A stretch of 64,000 nucleotides of DNA from an uncultured bacterium (GTDB taxonomy: Bacteria; Spirochaetota; Spirochaetia; Sphaerochaetales; Sphaerochaetaceae), in contig CAJMOS010000001.1 of NCBI GenBank assembly GCA_905215015.1, positions 1 through 64,000 of the forward strand, read 5' to 3'. The notes under the pieces were generated by a model, which worked only from the letters and a program-made list of their open reading frames with translations, searched no databases and had not been told where the DNA came from. Position numbers and translations under genes: made by a program. This document shows, in pieces, positions 54,747-63,898 of this stretch; position 1 is the first letter of the stretch, and every line of letters starts with the position of its first letter.

Positions 54747-55604
54747 TCACGCGCGCAACGGGAGGAAGCCACCCCAGGAATGGAACCGCACCCCCTTCCG
54801 GAGCGCTTCCTGTACGCGTTTCTGAAGCGTGGTGGCCGATGGGAAGGAAAGGACATCCTGCTCGTCGAGCCCGAACCCGAAGACCCGCTCATAGATCTGC
54901 GGAATCCCGTGTTGCGCGACAGGAAACAGCGTGAAGCGCTCCTGGAAGCGGATGATCCGTGCGTCCGGAGGAAGCACCTGGGAGAGAGCCGGGTCAAGCA
55001 GCCAAGAGTCGCAGACGGCGATGGGAAACCGGGGAAACCAGCGCGCCGCCCATGCCAGCGAGTCGTCCACCTCCCGCTCGTCCAAAGGACCACCCTCAGG
55101 GATATGCAGGCGCAGGCATGGCATCCCCTTTTTCAGCACCACTTCCCGACCCGCTCCTCCACCAAGAGCAAACCGTCCATTTCCATCCCGGAAAACCGTA
55201 ACCGCGAACGGGAACGAAGCCTCCTCGTACTGGAGCCTGCCGAGACGGGTGATGGTGCCGCAGGCGTGATGGCAGAGCCAGGAAACGTTGTCCACTCCGA
55301 TGGCACCTGTCCTCTGCTCGTAGTGGCGAGCCCAGATGGCGATGTCGCCCAAGGTCGCATGCCGGATTCCCGCATCCGGGTAATACCGCTTGGTGACCGG
55401 ATAGCACTCGGCGAGCGCCAGAAGCATGAAGATCGCCCCATAGCGCCGAATCCCTTCCAGGCAGACCGCCCTGAATGACTCCTGGTCCCGACCGGCCGCC
55501 GCTACCACCGCCCTCTCAAGCAGGGCACGGTCCTTCGGCGCTTGTTCCATCGCACGCCAGACCGGCACGGCAAGATCGGCATCCCTGCAGAATGCTTCGT
55601 ACAT
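54747..55604 (-). CDS. GNAT-like acyltransferase (NAT_N + GNAT_C domains)
   Basis: A 285-residue protein with GAGGAG 5 bases before the ATG. The N-terminal half is all-helical (VPVWRAMEQAPKDRALLERAV) and the C-terminal half has the GNAT_C signature LRLHIPEGGPLDEREVDDSL followed by FPIAVCDSWLLDPALSQVLPPDARIIRFQERF. Proteins of this two-domain type are found in many anaerobes; the acyl acceptor is unknown. No signal peptide or membrane segment. Confidence 0.75.
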   Translation of the reverse strand: MYEAFCRDADLAVPVWRAMEQAPKDRALLERAVVAAAGRDQESFRAVCLEGIRRYGAIFMLLALAECYPVTKRYYPDAGIRHATLGDIAIWARHYEQRTGAIGVDNVSWLCHHACGTITRLGRLQYEEASFPFAVTVFRDGNGRFALGGGAGREVVLKKGMPCLRLHIPEGGPLDEREVDDSLAWAARWFPRFPIAVCDSWLLDPALSQVLPPDARIIRFQERFTLFPVAQHGIPQIYERVFGFGLDEQDVLSFPSATTLQKRVQEALRKGVRFHSWGGFLPLRA

Positions 55605-55873
55605 CAGAACTCCTCGATAACCTCCACTCCTCCCACACCAGAGGAATGAATGGCTTCCTCCACATGGTTATGGGAAAAGGGCGGGAAGCACAAGGGTATA
55701 AAGGAAATACCGTCCGCACCTCGGGTGACGACAACGAATATGCTTTTGACAAGAAACATATCAGGATAGTGTGGATGGCTCCGAGTCGGTCTATACCATC
55801 AGTGAGCAGATGTTCGTCAATGTTTATGTTGCAATTGCGAAATTGACCCCATGTACTCTTATGTTCGAGAACT
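55605..55873. other. Intergenic stretch, nothing recognised
   Basis: About 270 bases between the acyltransferase start and the AlbA_2-type relic, with no intact gene. Confidence 0.4.
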
Positions 55874-56224
55874 TTACCAAAATCTGCATGACAGAGAAAA
55901 ACTTCGGTCTTCGTCTGTGAGGAACACAGGAAGCGGAGATCCGTTGTCCCGGGTTGCGCGAATCGCTGTGGAAATTCCGGTATTTCTCCCTTCGACAAGA
56001 TGCAGCTCTTTCAGGAAATCACCGACGCGCCTGTTCCTGTCTCTCCTGCTCCTCATTCTGAGATTGGCGATATCATCGTCACTGATCGAACGGTCCGGTC
56101 CAGATACACTGGTGATTTCCATACTGTCTCTTTCAATCCTGATCGTAGCAGGTCCGTGGACCTCGGGGGAGGTCTGGAAACGACCGCGGGCTTTGGAAGA
56201 GTATCGGGGAGCCGTGCTACACAA
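55874..56224 (-). pseudogene. Fragment of an AlbA_2/RecG-like DNA-binding regulator
   Basis: The frame reads IERDSMEITSVSGPDRSISDDDIAN, then RRDRNRRVGDFLKELHLVEGRNTGIS and NGSPLPVFLTDEDRSFSL. This is the C-terminal part of the HATPase_c_4 domain of AlbA_2-type (RecG-like) regulators, where the consensus runs NRRIG-FLKEL-L-EGRGTGI. The N-terminal Schlafen/AlbA_2 domain and the upstream ATPase part are absent. It lies directly beside the 3' end of tRNA-Leu, as expected for the remains of an integrated element. Confidence 0.65.
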
Positions 56225-56361
56225 TGGCCGCCCAGCCCGGCGAGCCTCACCACCATGTCATTTCCCTTTTATTTGTACCCAAACGCTAGGTCGCCATCTG
56301 TCGCTGAATGCTTAGAACTTCAACAGGAACGCGATTTTTCGACCTTCAAAACGAGAATCTT

Positions 56362-56442
<81 letters not shown>

Positions 56443-56511
56443 CCATCTGCCATCATACGGACTTTTGCGTTCGACCGCAACCGCTTGCGAATCTTTCCTC
56501 TTTCCCTCATC

Positions 56512-57297
56512 ATGCATGGCATGTACACCGACAGCCATTTCCACCTGCTTTCCCTTCAGCAAAAGGGGACCGACATCCCCAATCTCCTTTCCCGCATGGA
56601 AAGCGAGGGTATGATCGGGCTCGATATCGGCACCGAAGTCGGGGACCTCCCGCTTCGCCGCAAACTGGTCGAGGGCCATCCCTCGTTCCTGCCCACCGCC
56701 GGTATCGGCCCTTGGGGCACAGGCCAGTCGATTGCAGAACTCCAAAAGGAAATCTCCCAATACGGGCCGATATGCGCAATCGGCGAAATCGGCCTGGACA
56801 ACCATTGGAAAGACTATGGGACACCTGCGCAACAGGAGACTTTGTTCGAAAACCAGATCGATTTGGCCGAGGAGCTCCACCTGCCCGTCATCATCCACAG
56901 CCGCGAGGCCGACATGCAGATGGAACGGATCCTGAAGAAACGAACCTTCGGCATGAAGGGAATCATGCACTGCTTCGAGGGAGGCAGGAGATTGTTGGAT
57001 ACCGCCTTGTGCAAGAACTTCTACATCTCCTTCAGCGGGGTGGTCACCTACAAGCATAATGATTGGCTCCAGGACCTCTGCACACTGGTGCCCGACGACC
57101 GGCTCCTGCTGGAGACGGACAGTCCCTATCTCGCCCCGGTACCGATGCGAGGGAAACCCAACAACCCCCTCTACATAGCGTACACCTACAAGAAGGTGGC
57201 CGAACTCAAAGAAATTTCCGTCTCCAGTTTGCAAGCGCTTGTGCGAGATAACCTCCGCTCATTCGTGCGGCAGAGCGGAAATGACTTTCCAGCGTGA
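56512..57297 (+). CDS. tatD: TatD-family metal-dependent DNase
   Basis: A 261-residue TatD hydrolase (258 if the ATG at 56521 is used). The metal motif DSHFHLLSL, the Glu in GEIGLDNHW, the His in LPVIIHSREAD, HCFEGG and the late Asp in LLETDSPYLAPVP are all present. There is no obvious Shine-Dalgarno at either ATG. The last 92 bases overlap the convergent exported-protein gene. It acts on 3' DNA ends or as a general metal-dependent hydrolase in the cytoplasm. Confidence 0.9.
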   Translation: MHGMYTDSHFHLLSLQQKGTDIPNLLSRMESEGMIGLDIGTEVGDLPLRRKLVEGHPSFLPTAGIGPWGTGQSIAELQKEISQYGPICAIGEIGLDNHWKDYGTPAQQETLFENQIDLAEELHLPVIIHSREADMQMERILKKRTFGMKGIMHCFEGGRRLLDTALCKNFYISFSGVVTYKHNDWLQDLCTLVPDDRLLLETDSPYLAPVPMRGKPNNPLYIAYTYKKVAELKEISVSSLQALVRDNLRSFVRQSGNDFPA

Positions 57298-58039
57298 ACG
57301 TCAGTTGCTGACGACTCTCCGGATAGGTTGTGGCCAAAGAGACAATCGGGGAGAAATCCGTGACAATCAGGCCAAGAATCTGGTCATTGGAGAGAGACGG
57401 CTCGCTTCCCGCAGGAACAATCAGCGGCACGCCCTGGTAGAGCGCCAGGTTGCCAACCTCGTAGGCAATCAAATCGCGGTGGGGTTCGCGCATCCATGCA
57501 TCAAGGCGGCTGCGGACATAAATGTCACTCCCCGCTCCATCTACCATTTCCTGTACCGGAAACAGCTCTGCGATGCCTTCCGGAATGGGGACGGAGGAAA
57601 TCAGCCTGAGCGGAGGTCCGGGATTCTCTAGCGACTCGCGGTATCCCTGGCTCAAATCCTCGACCATGACCACGTCGAACGCAGGGCATTGTACCGGCTT
57701 CCGGGCAATACCCGCCAAACGGTACCTGGGTTGTCCGATGTTCCATGCATCAATCAACGCCGTCAGGCGAGGACTGGTCACCAGCACCTGGGCATGCTGG
57801 TCGTCCATCAACTGGGTCAAAGCGTCGCTTTCCAAGGGGAGCCGTTCCACCCTTTGGATCTTCAGTCGCCATCCTTTTTCCAGCAAGGGCAAGAAGGTTT
57901 CATGGTCTCCTTGGGCCCACTCGGTCTCAAGGAACAGGCCATCGGCGAGCAGGACGATCTTCGGTCTGCTCAGGTACCAGCCGGACAATGCCAGGGCAAC
58001 CAAAAGAAGGCCAACAAGAATGGTACGTCCGCGTCGCAT
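57206..58039 (-). CDS. Exported/membrane-anchored protein, substrate-binding-like
   Basis: A 277-residue protein with an N-terminal anchor (RRGRTILVGLLLVALALSGWYLS) and an outside domain. The pattern DALTQLMDDQHAQVLVTSPRLTALI, AFDVVMVEDLSQGYRE and GVPLIVPAGSEPSLSNDQILG suggests a periplasmic-binding-protein fold of the sugar-binding/LacI type, without the usual transporter partners nearby. It converges with tatD, and the two genes overlap by 92 bases at their ends. I am not able to name the family. Confidence 0.65.
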   Translation of the reverse strand: MRRGRTILVGLLLVALALSGWYLSRPKIVLLADGLFLETEWAQGDHETFLPLLEKGWRLKIQRVERLPLESDALTQLMDDQHAQVLVTSPRLTALIDAWNIGQPRYRLAGIARKPVQCPAFDVVMVEDLSQGYRESLENPGPPLRLISSVPIPEGIAELFPVQEMVDGAGSDIYVRSRLDAWMREPHRDLIAYEVGNLALYQGVPLIVPAGSEPSLSNDQILGLIVTDFSPIVSLATTYPESRQQLTFTLESHFRSAARMSGGYLAQALANWRRKFL

Positions 58040-58072
58040 AGATGGAGATACTGTACCACATGAAAGCTTTGG

Positions 58073-58101
58073 TTGACCATGCTTTCAGAAAGAAGTAGAT
58101 T
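58073..58101 (+). promoter_or_regulatory. Sigma-70 promoter of fba
   Basis: TTGACC, 17 bp, TAGATT, about 45 bases before the fba start. Confidence 0.6.
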
Positions 58102-58115
58102 TGGGAAAAAGAGAG

Positions 58116-58136
58116 TTATACCGTTATCGGGTATAA
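58116..58136 (+). promoter_or_regulatory. Inverted repeat in the fba leader
   Basis: TTATACC-N7-GGTATAA, a perfect 7-bp inverted repeat just after the predicted transcription start and immediately before AAAGGAG. It could be an operator or a leader hairpin close to the ribosome site. Confidence 0.45.
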
Positions 58137-58146
58137 AGGAGCGTAT

Positions 58147-59139
58147 ATGACTTCATACAAGGAACTCGGTCTGGTGAATACCAGAGAGATGTTCAAGAAA
58201 GCCATCCACGGTGGCTATGCGGTTCCTGCCTACAACTTCAACAACATGGAGCAGATGCAGGCAATCATTCAGGCCTGTGTCGAGACCAAGAGTCCGGTCA
58301 TTCTGCAGGTTTCCAAAGGTGCCCGCGATTACGCGAACATCAACCTGCTCCGCAACATGGCTCGCGGTGCCGTCGACTATGCCAAGGAGCTCGGCTACCC
58401 GATTCCCATCGTCCTCCACCTGGACCACGGCCCGAACTTTGAAGTCGCCAAGGAGTGCATCGACAACGGATTCTCTTCCGTCATGATTGACGGTTCTTCC
58501 CTTCCCTTCGAACAAAATATCGCCCTGACCAAAAAGGTCGTTGACTACGCCCATCAGTTCGACGTCACCGTCGAAGGAGAGCTCGGCGTGCTTGCCGGCA
58601 TCGAGGATGAGGTTTCCGCCGCGCAGAGCCACTACACCAACCCGGCCGACGTCATCGAATTCGTCAGCCGCACCGGCGTCGATTCCTTGGCCATTTCCAT
58701 CGGAACCAGCCATGGCGCCAACAAGTTCAAGCCCGAGCAGTGCAAGCGCAACGCTGACGGCATCCTGATTCCGCCTCCGCTCCGCTTCGACATCCTTCAG
58801 GAAATCCAGGCCAAACTGCCGGAGTTCCCGATTGTCCTCCATGGGTCCTCTTCCGTCCCGCAGGAGTATGTGAAGATGATCAACGAGTACGGAGGCAAGC
58901 TGAAGGACTCTGTCGGTATTCCCGAGAGCCAGTTGAGGGAAGCCGCCACCTACAACGTCTGCAAAATCAACATCGACAGCGACGGCAGACTTGCCATGAC
59001 CGCCATCATCCGCAAGGTCCTGCACGACCATCCGGAGGTGTTCGACCCGCGCAAGTACCTCGGACCGGCCCGGGACGAACTGAAGAAGATGTACATCCAC
59101 AAGAACATCGACGTGCTCGGGTCCGCAGGCAAGGCGTGA
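58147..59139 (+). CDS. fba: Class II fructose-bisphosphate aldolase
   Basis: A 330-residue zinc aldolase cleaving fructose 1,6-bisphosphate in glycolysis. The zinc and substrate motifs are VLHLDHGPNFEVAKECIDNG, VEGELGVLAGIEDEVSA, AISIGTSHGANKF, VLHGSSSVPQEYV and KINIDSDGRLAMTAIIR. GGAG precedes the ATG. A promoter, a leader hairpin and a strong terminator make it a single-gene unit. Confidence 0.96.
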   Translation: MTSYKELGLVNTREMFKKAIHGGYAVPAYNFNNMEQMQAIIQACVETKSPVILQVSKGARDYANINLLRNMARGAVDYAKELGYPIPIVLHLDHGPNFEVAKECIDNGFSSVMIDGSSLPFEQNIALTKKVVDYAHQFDVTVEGELGVLAGIEDEVSAAQSHYTNPADVIEFVSRTGVDSLAISIGTSHGANKFKPEQCKRNADGILIPPPLRFDILQEIQAKLPEFPIVLHGSSSVPQEYVKMINEYGGKLKDSVGIPESQLREAATYNVCKINIDSDGRLAMTAIIRKVLHDHPEVFDPRKYLGPARDELKKMYIHKNIDVLGSAGKA

Positions 59140-59163
59140 TTCTTTTACTGATCCAGCATTTTT

Positions 59164-59197
59164 AAGGAGGAGAGGCGCATCCCTCTCCTCCTTTTTT
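59164..59197 (+). terminator. Intrinsic terminator of fba
   Basis: A perfect 12-bp stem (AAGGAGGAGAGG / CCTCTCCTCCTT) followed by a T-run. It ends about 20 bases before the stop of the convergent tctC and could also serve it. Confidence 0.9.
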
Positions 59198-59219
59198 GTA
59201 TTCTTTTTCTTCTTTGCTT

Positions 59220-60197
59220 TCAGTTGTCCAGCATGTTGTAGATGCCCTTGATGTTCGTCTCCTGGGTTTCCGCCCACTTTGAGAAGTCATCGCCGTAGAC
59301 AGGGGTGATAGCGACACCCTGCTTCTTGGCGTTCTCCAGAAGCTCAGGATCCTCCATCGCCTTCTTGAGCGCATCGAGAAGATACTTCTTTGCCGTAGCG
59401 TCCAATCCTTTCGCTGCGACGACACCTCTGGACGATGAGTTATCGACCTTGACACCGAGCTCATAGGTGCACTGGACATCAGGCATGTAGGAACTTCTCT
59501 CCTTGGTCAGGGTAAGCAGAGAAAGCACATCACCACCTTTGCTGACCGCCTCACTGACGTTCCCCACCAGTGCGTCGACATGACCGCCAAGCAGGGCAGC
59601 GAAACCCTCGGCACTGTTCTGAAAATGCACGTGCTGGAACGTAAATCCGAGTTCCTTCTCCAAAAGCGCGACAGCGACGGCGTCATCGGTACGGGCACCT
59701 GCGTCTCCAAGCGTGACCACGTTGTTCCTCGCATAGTCAAGGAACTCCTTTCCGTTGGTAAAGCGCGTCTCGCCTGGTTTTGCCATGACCACGTTGTCGT
59801 CCGAAGTGAGCATGGCAAGGAACTCGAAGCTGGTGCGGTCCATGCCCAAGTTGGCCTGCGGGTCAAGATAACCAGTAATCATGTTGGGAAAGTTGGCAAA
59901 GGAAATATAGGAGCCGTCCTTCTTCTGCTCGTACAGATATTTCCATCCGACCCAACAGGCGCTCCCGCCCATGTTCACGACATCGACTTTCACCCCGAGG
60001 TACTTCTCAAGATACGGGGCAAGAAGACGGGTGTTGCTGTCCATGGCTCCTCCCGCGGCGCTCGGGCAAATGAAGGTGACCTTTTTCACTGGATAGCCGG
60101 ATACGGACGAAGCGGAAGTCTCCTGACCGCCCTGGGCGAACAGGGGGGCCGAAAGAGCCATAGCCAGACATGCAATTGCAAGTTTCTTGATCATCAT
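59220..60197 (-). CDS. tctC: Tripartite tricarboxylate transporter substrate-binding protein (TctC-like)
   Basis: A 325-residue exported protein with AAGGAGG 5 bases before the ATG and a signal peptide (KKLAIACLAMALSAPLFAQG). The TctC fold is seen in VKKVTFICPSAAGGAMDSNTR and VVNMGGSACWVGWKYLYEQKKDGSYI. It delivers a carboxylate to the TctA/TctB membrane complex. It is the last gene of a RraA-TctB-TctA-TctC operon. The signal peptide ends near QGGQET without a lipobox Cys. Confidence 0.93.
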   Translation of the reverse strand: MMIKKLAIACLAMALSAPLFAQGGQETSASSVSGYPVKKVTFICPSAAGGAMDSNTRLLAPYLEKYLGVKVDVVNMGGSACWVGWKYLYEQKKDGSYISFANFPNMITGYLDPQANLGMDRTSFEFLAMLTSDDNVVMAKPGETRFTNGKEFLDYARNNVVTLGDAGARTDDAVAVALLEKELGFTFQHVHFQNSAEGFAALLGGHVDALVGNVSEAVSKGGDVLSLLTLTKERSSYMPDVQCTYELGVKVDNSSSRGVVAAKGLDATAKKYLLDALKKAMEDPELLENAKKQGVAITPVYGDDFSKWAETQETNIKGIYNMLDN

Positions 60198-60210
60198 AAC
60201 GTCCTCCTTT

Positions 60211-61719
60211 TTATGACGCTTTCTGTTGATGTTTCTTGTGAGCCGATACTATCGGCGAGACAACTGAGAGAATAATCAGGATGAAGAACACCCAGCACAG
60301 AGGCCTAGACAGGTAGTACTGGATAATTCCAGACTTCGCCATCTGCAGCGAGGTCATCAGGTTTCGTTCCGCCATCGGTCCCAGGATCAAGGCAAGCACG
60401 GTCGGTGCTGCGGGGATGCCGGTCTTTCGCATAGCATAGCCGACCAGGCCGAAGAACAACATGACGTACACGTCGAAGATATTGTTGCGGATGGCGAACG
60501 AGCCGATCACCGAAAGCAGCATGATGAGAGGAAGCAACAGCCCGAGCGGGAGTGCCGCAAGCCTGACTGCTTTTTTGGCAATCAGCCAGCCAAAGATTCC
60601 CATCAGGATATTGGCAATCAAAAAGCCGATCATCAGCGAGTATGTCATCCCTTTATATACGGTGAACAGGTCGTGGCCAGGTGCGAAACCTTGCACAGTC
60701 AGCGCTCCGAGGAGCACGGCTGCAGCACCACTGCCGGGGATGCCGAGGGTCAAAGCCGGAATCAGAGCGCCACCGCAAACTGCGTTGTTGCCACTTTCGG
60801 ATCCCGCGATGCCCTCGAAGCTTCCATGCCCGAACAATTCCTTGTGCTTGCTCCGGCTCTTTGCATCGTTGTACCCGACCCAGGATCCGATATCGCCACC
60901 GGCTCCTGGGAGGATGCCGACAAAGATTCCGAGAACCGAGGAGCGGACCATGACTGGAAGCAAGCTCTTGACCTGCCCCCACGTGGGCCAGAAATTGCCA
61001 CTCATTGCCTGAACATGCTCAATCTGGCTTTTCAGGCTGGCTTTTTCTTCGTCGCGACTCATGCCCAAGAGCTCAGCTTGAACCAATACTTGAGAAATGG
61101 AAAACAGACCAATCATCGCAGGAACGAGTTCCACTCCCCCGTACAGATTCAGGTTGCCGAATGAATAACGGGAATAGGGAAAGATGTTCATGCCTACCAT
61201 CCCCACCAACAGACCGAACGCTGCGGCAATCAGTCCCTTGAGCATGCTGTCGCCAGTCAGGCTACCGACAATCGTCAGACCGAAAATGGCAATGAGAAAA
61301 TATTCGGGGGAACTGAACCAAAGCGAGACCTTGACAAGCTGCGGAGCCACCAGGAGGAGCGCTAGGGAGGAAACGGTACCCCCGAACATCGACGCCAAAG
61401 TCGACACGCCACAGGCTTGCAATCCTTTACCTTGTTTGGTCAACTCGTAGCCATCGATGGCGGTGGCGGCCGAGGCGGGGGTTCCCGGCGTATGGATCAG
61501 GATGGCGGAAAAGCTTCCCCCGTACACGGCACTCACGTAGACAGCGGAAATCATGACCAAGGCCGGAGTCGGCTTCATTCCGTACGTGACGGGAATGAGC
61601 AGAGACATCCCCATCGTCGCAGTCAGTCCGGGCAACGCTCCGACAACCAGACCCCCGAATGTTCCGAGGCACAATGCAAACAATGCTTCAAACGTCAGCA
61701 AATCAGTCAAAATACCCAT
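60211..61719 (-). CDS. tctA: Tripartite tricarboxylate transporter large permease (TctA-like)
   Basis: A 502-residue, roughly 12-helix permease. The TctA signatures are LPGLTATMGMSLLIPVTYGM, GGSFSAILIHTPGTPASAATAIDGY and GILPGAGGDIGSWVGYNDAKSRSK. It lies between tctB (4 bases) and tctC (13 bases). Confidence 0.95.
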   Translation of the reverse strand: MGILTDLLTFEALFALCLGTFGGLVVGALPGLTATMGMSLLIPVTYGMKPTPALVMISAVYVSAVYGGSFSAILIHTPGTPASAATAIDGYELTKQGKGLQACGVSTLASMFGGTVSSLALLLVAPQLVKVSLWFSSPEYFLIAIFGLTIVGSLTGDSMLKGLIAAAFGLLVGMVGMNIFPYSRYSFGNLNLYGGVELVPAMIGLFSISQVLVQAELLGMSRDEEKASLKSQIEHVQAMSGNFWPTWGQVKSLLPVMVRSSVLGIFVGILPGAGGDIGSWVGYNDAKSRSKHKELFGHGSFEGIAGSESGNNAVCGGALIPALTLGIPGSGAAAVLLGALTVQGFAPGHDLFTVYKGMTYSLMIGFLIANILMGIFGWLIAKKAVRLAALPLGLLLPLIMLLSVIGSFAIRNNIFDVYVMLFFGLVGYAMRKTGIPAAPTVLALILGPMAERNLMTSLQMAKSGIIQYYLSRPLCWVFFILIILSVVSPIVSAHKKHQQKAS

Positions 61720-61723
61720 GGTT

Positions 61724-62176
61724 TTACCTCAGAATTCCTTCGGGAAGAGGAATGCCTAATGCGACGGTGAACAGCAGAAAAACGAACAGCATCATCGCTA
61801 TCGTGGCGAAGACAATCGTCTTTACACTCTTGATTCCCATGATCCGCATGGAAACGACCAACATGATTGGCGTGGTCACGTAGAAGCCTATGTTCTGCAT
61901 GGCCAGCACGTAGATTCCAAGGAAAAAGAAGACCAGTGCGGGCCACTTGAAAGTCTCCAAGGAGAGTACGGGTTTCGTGCTTTCCATTCCTGAGACCAAT
62001 TTTCTGAAACTGACAGCGACCAGTCCGCCTCCCAGGATGCAAAACAGCACCGATACCAGTTTGGGGAACAGCGATGCCCGCCCGGGAAACGGCATGGCCA
62101 GAATGAAAGCGATGATTCCCACGATGATGGAAACGATTCCCACTGCAATGTCAATCTTGAATTCCTGGGTACGCAT
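61724..62176 (-). CDS. tctB: Tripartite tricarboxylate transporter small permease (TctB-like)
   Basis: A 150-residue membrane protein with four predicted helices (IDIAVGIVSIIVGIIAFILAM; LVSVLFCILGGGLVAVSF; WPALVFFFLGIYVLAMQ; TIVFATIAMMLFVFLLFTVALG), typical of TctB. It follows the RraA-family gene by 17 bases. Confidence 0.88.
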   Translation of the reverse strand: MRTQEFKIDIAVGIVSIIVGIIAFILAMPFPGRASLFPKLVSVLFCILGGGLVAVSFRKLVSGMESTKPVLSLETFKWPALVFFFLGIYVLAMQNIGFYVTTPIMLVVSMRIMGIKSVKTIVFATIAMMLFVFLLFTVALGIPLPEGILR

Positions 62177-62193
62177 ATCCTTCTCTCTTCCCC

Positions 62194-62874
62194 TCAGTCA
62201 ATCTCTTCGGACAGATGCAGGTCTTCAAATGCTTTTGCGAAAGTCTGGAACGTCGTCGTCCCATCCCTTCTGATGTTGGCCATGTTGGCCTCTTCATGGG
62301 CCTCACGGGCAAGCGCCCTCTGGTAGACATCCAAGGCTTTCTCACGGGGAACGACGACAATCGCGTCATTGTCAGCAAAGATGAGATCGCCAGGGTTGAC
62401 CGGAATGCCTCCGACGATTACTGGATGGTTGATGGTACCTGGCTCGTGCTTGGTACTTCTTCTGACACTGATTCCTTTGGAGAAGACGGGGAAGCCAATC
62501 TTTTTCTGCTCCATCGTGTCTCTGACGCAACCATTGGTGATCAGACCGCGGATGCCGCGGGTCTGGCAGGCATTGCTCATGCACCCGCCAAACATGCCCC
62601 CGCATTCATCATACTCCCCGCAATCCAGAACGATGACATCGCCGGGCTGTCCCATGGAAATCGCTTTATGGAGCATCAAATTGTCTCCAGGGCGAGAGCA
62701 GACAGTCAGGGCCACGCCGCAGCAACGCATACCTGGCCAGACAGGACGGATGTCGTTGTGCATTGCGTGGTTGGTACTCATCACCTCGTTGATCGATGCG
62801 CTCTCGCTGATCTTGGAGAATTTCTCCACCAGATCCATAGGTACTTTGGGATAATGCTTGATAATATCGTACAT
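62194..62874 (-). CDS. RraA-family aldolase/decarboxylase-like enzyme
   Basis: A 226-residue protein starting at the ATG at 62874, which has AAGGAG 8 bases upstream. RraA-fold motifs: MRCCGVALTVCSRPGDNLMLHKAI, GDVIVLDCGEYDECGGMFGGCMSNACQTRGIRGLITNGCVRD, and GDLIFADNDAIVVVPRE. The GGxxxxxxA and G-x-x-R-D residues used by HMG/oxaloacetate-type aldolases are present, so an enzymatic role is more likely than RNase E inhibition. Being first in the transporter operon, it probably acts on the imported carboxylate. Confidence 0.88.
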   Translation of the reverse strand: MYDIIKHYPKVPMDLVEKFSKISESASINEVMSTNHAMHNDIRPVWPGMRCCGVALTVCSRPGDNLMLHKAISMGQPGDVIVLDCGEYDECGGMFGGCMSNACQTRGIRGLITNGCVRDTMEQKKIGFPVFSKGISVRRSTKHEPGTINHPVIVGGIPVNPGDLIFADNDAIVVVPREKALDVYQRALAREAHEEANMANIRRDGTTTFQTFAKAFEDLHLSEEID

Positions 62875-62935
62875 GACGTTGACTCCTTGTTGTGATTTCA
62901 CCTCTATTATCTGCATTGATTTTTCATGAATAAAA

Positions 62936-62941
62936 ATTATA
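62936..62941 (-). promoter_or_regulatory. -10 box of the RraA-tctBAC operon in the divergent LysR region
   Basis: TATAAT on the minus strand within the 121-base divergent region; the -35 is weak, as expected for an activator-dependent promoter. On the plus strand a TATACT at 62974-62979 may serve the LysR gene. TTTTTCATG is repeated directly twice around the -10, about 24 bp apart, as a possible regulator site. Confidence 0.5.
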
Positions 62942-62995
62942 TTTTTTCATGTTTATAATAACTTATAGTCATGTATACTCTTATAGAGGAACCTT

Positions 62996-63898
62996 ATGAC
63001 GCTCCATGACATCCAGGTCTTCATTGCGGTTTACGAAGAACGTTCAATCACCAAGACGGCAAACAGGCTGGGCATGACCCAGCCAGGGGTCAGCAAGACC
63101 ATCAAATCCATCGAGGGACAGTATGACCAGACGCTGTTTCTCAGGGACAACAAAAAGATTTTCCCCACTCCAGTCGCCCGGCAGTGCTACGGGATATGCC
63201 TGCAGGTGATGCAGAAGTATGCCGATCTGGAGACGGCGTTACACCACGCCTCGTCCAAAACCGAACTGATCATTTCCTGCGACAAGGGAATCGACAGCCC
63301 GATCATGCCATCTGTCCGGCTTGCCTTCCAGGAAAAGTACCCCGACTGTCGGCTGGTCATTTACGAGGCGAAAGCGAGCGACGTGCCCCGCTTGGTCAAA
63401 GAAGGAAAGGCAAGCATAGGCATTTTGCAGATGGGCTGCGACCTGATGGGGTTGGAGCACGAGCTGATGGGGAGCGACGGAGTCGTGTGTGTATGTAAAA
63501 AGGATTATCGTCTCCATCATCAAGGGCAAAAGGTGCTCTCTTTAGGGGACCTTGCATCAGAAAACCTCATCCTTACCGCGCAGGGAACTGGTATCCGTGC
63601 CTCGCTGGACCGGCTTTCCATGGAGCAGAGCGTCGTTCTGAAACCGCTCTGGACATGCCTTGCGGGCGACAACGCACTCTCTTTCGCCGAACAGGGCTTC
63701 GGCATCGCCATCCTTTCGGACACCTTCGCGGCCGAAAGTCTCAGGAAGGGAAAAGTCCGCACGATACCTACAGATTTCTCAATCCGCCGTACTTTTTTCA
63801 TCGTCAGGCGTGGAGATCTTTGGAAATCAGAGGAAGAGGCTTTCTTGATTGAAGAATGCAAACAGCAATGGAAACGGATTAAAAGGAATATTTTCTGA
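62996..63898 (+). CDS. LysR-family transcriptional regulator
   Basis: A 300-residue regulator. The N-terminal HTH is classic (MTLHDIQVFIAVYEERSITKTANRLGMTQPGVSKTIKSIE), followed by the LysR substrate-binding domain (ELIISCDKGIDSPIMPSV; LSFAEQGFGIAILSD). AGAGGA precedes the ATG. It diverges from the RraA-TctBAC operon, so it most likely activates that operon in response to its substrate and represses itself. Confidence 0.94.
   Translation: MTLHDIQVFIAVYEERSITKTANRLGMTQPGVSKTIKSIEGQYDQTLFLRDNKKIFPTPVARQCYGICLQVMQKYADLETALHHASSKTELIISCDKGIDSPIMPSVRLAFQEKYPDCRLVIYEAKASDVPRLVKEGKASIGILQMGCDLMGLEHELMGSDGVVCVCKKDYRLHHQGQKVLSLGDLASENLILTAQGTGIRASLDRLSMEQSVVLKPLWTCLAGDNALSFAEQGFGIAILSDTFAAESLRKGKVRTIPTDFSIRRTFFIVRRGDLWKSEEEAFLIEECKQQWKRIKRNIF

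Noticed and set aside
55516..55998. Minus-strand ORF next to the AlbA_2 relic
   Set aside because: No recognisable segment and no start signals; it is probably an out-of-frame reading of decayed sequence.
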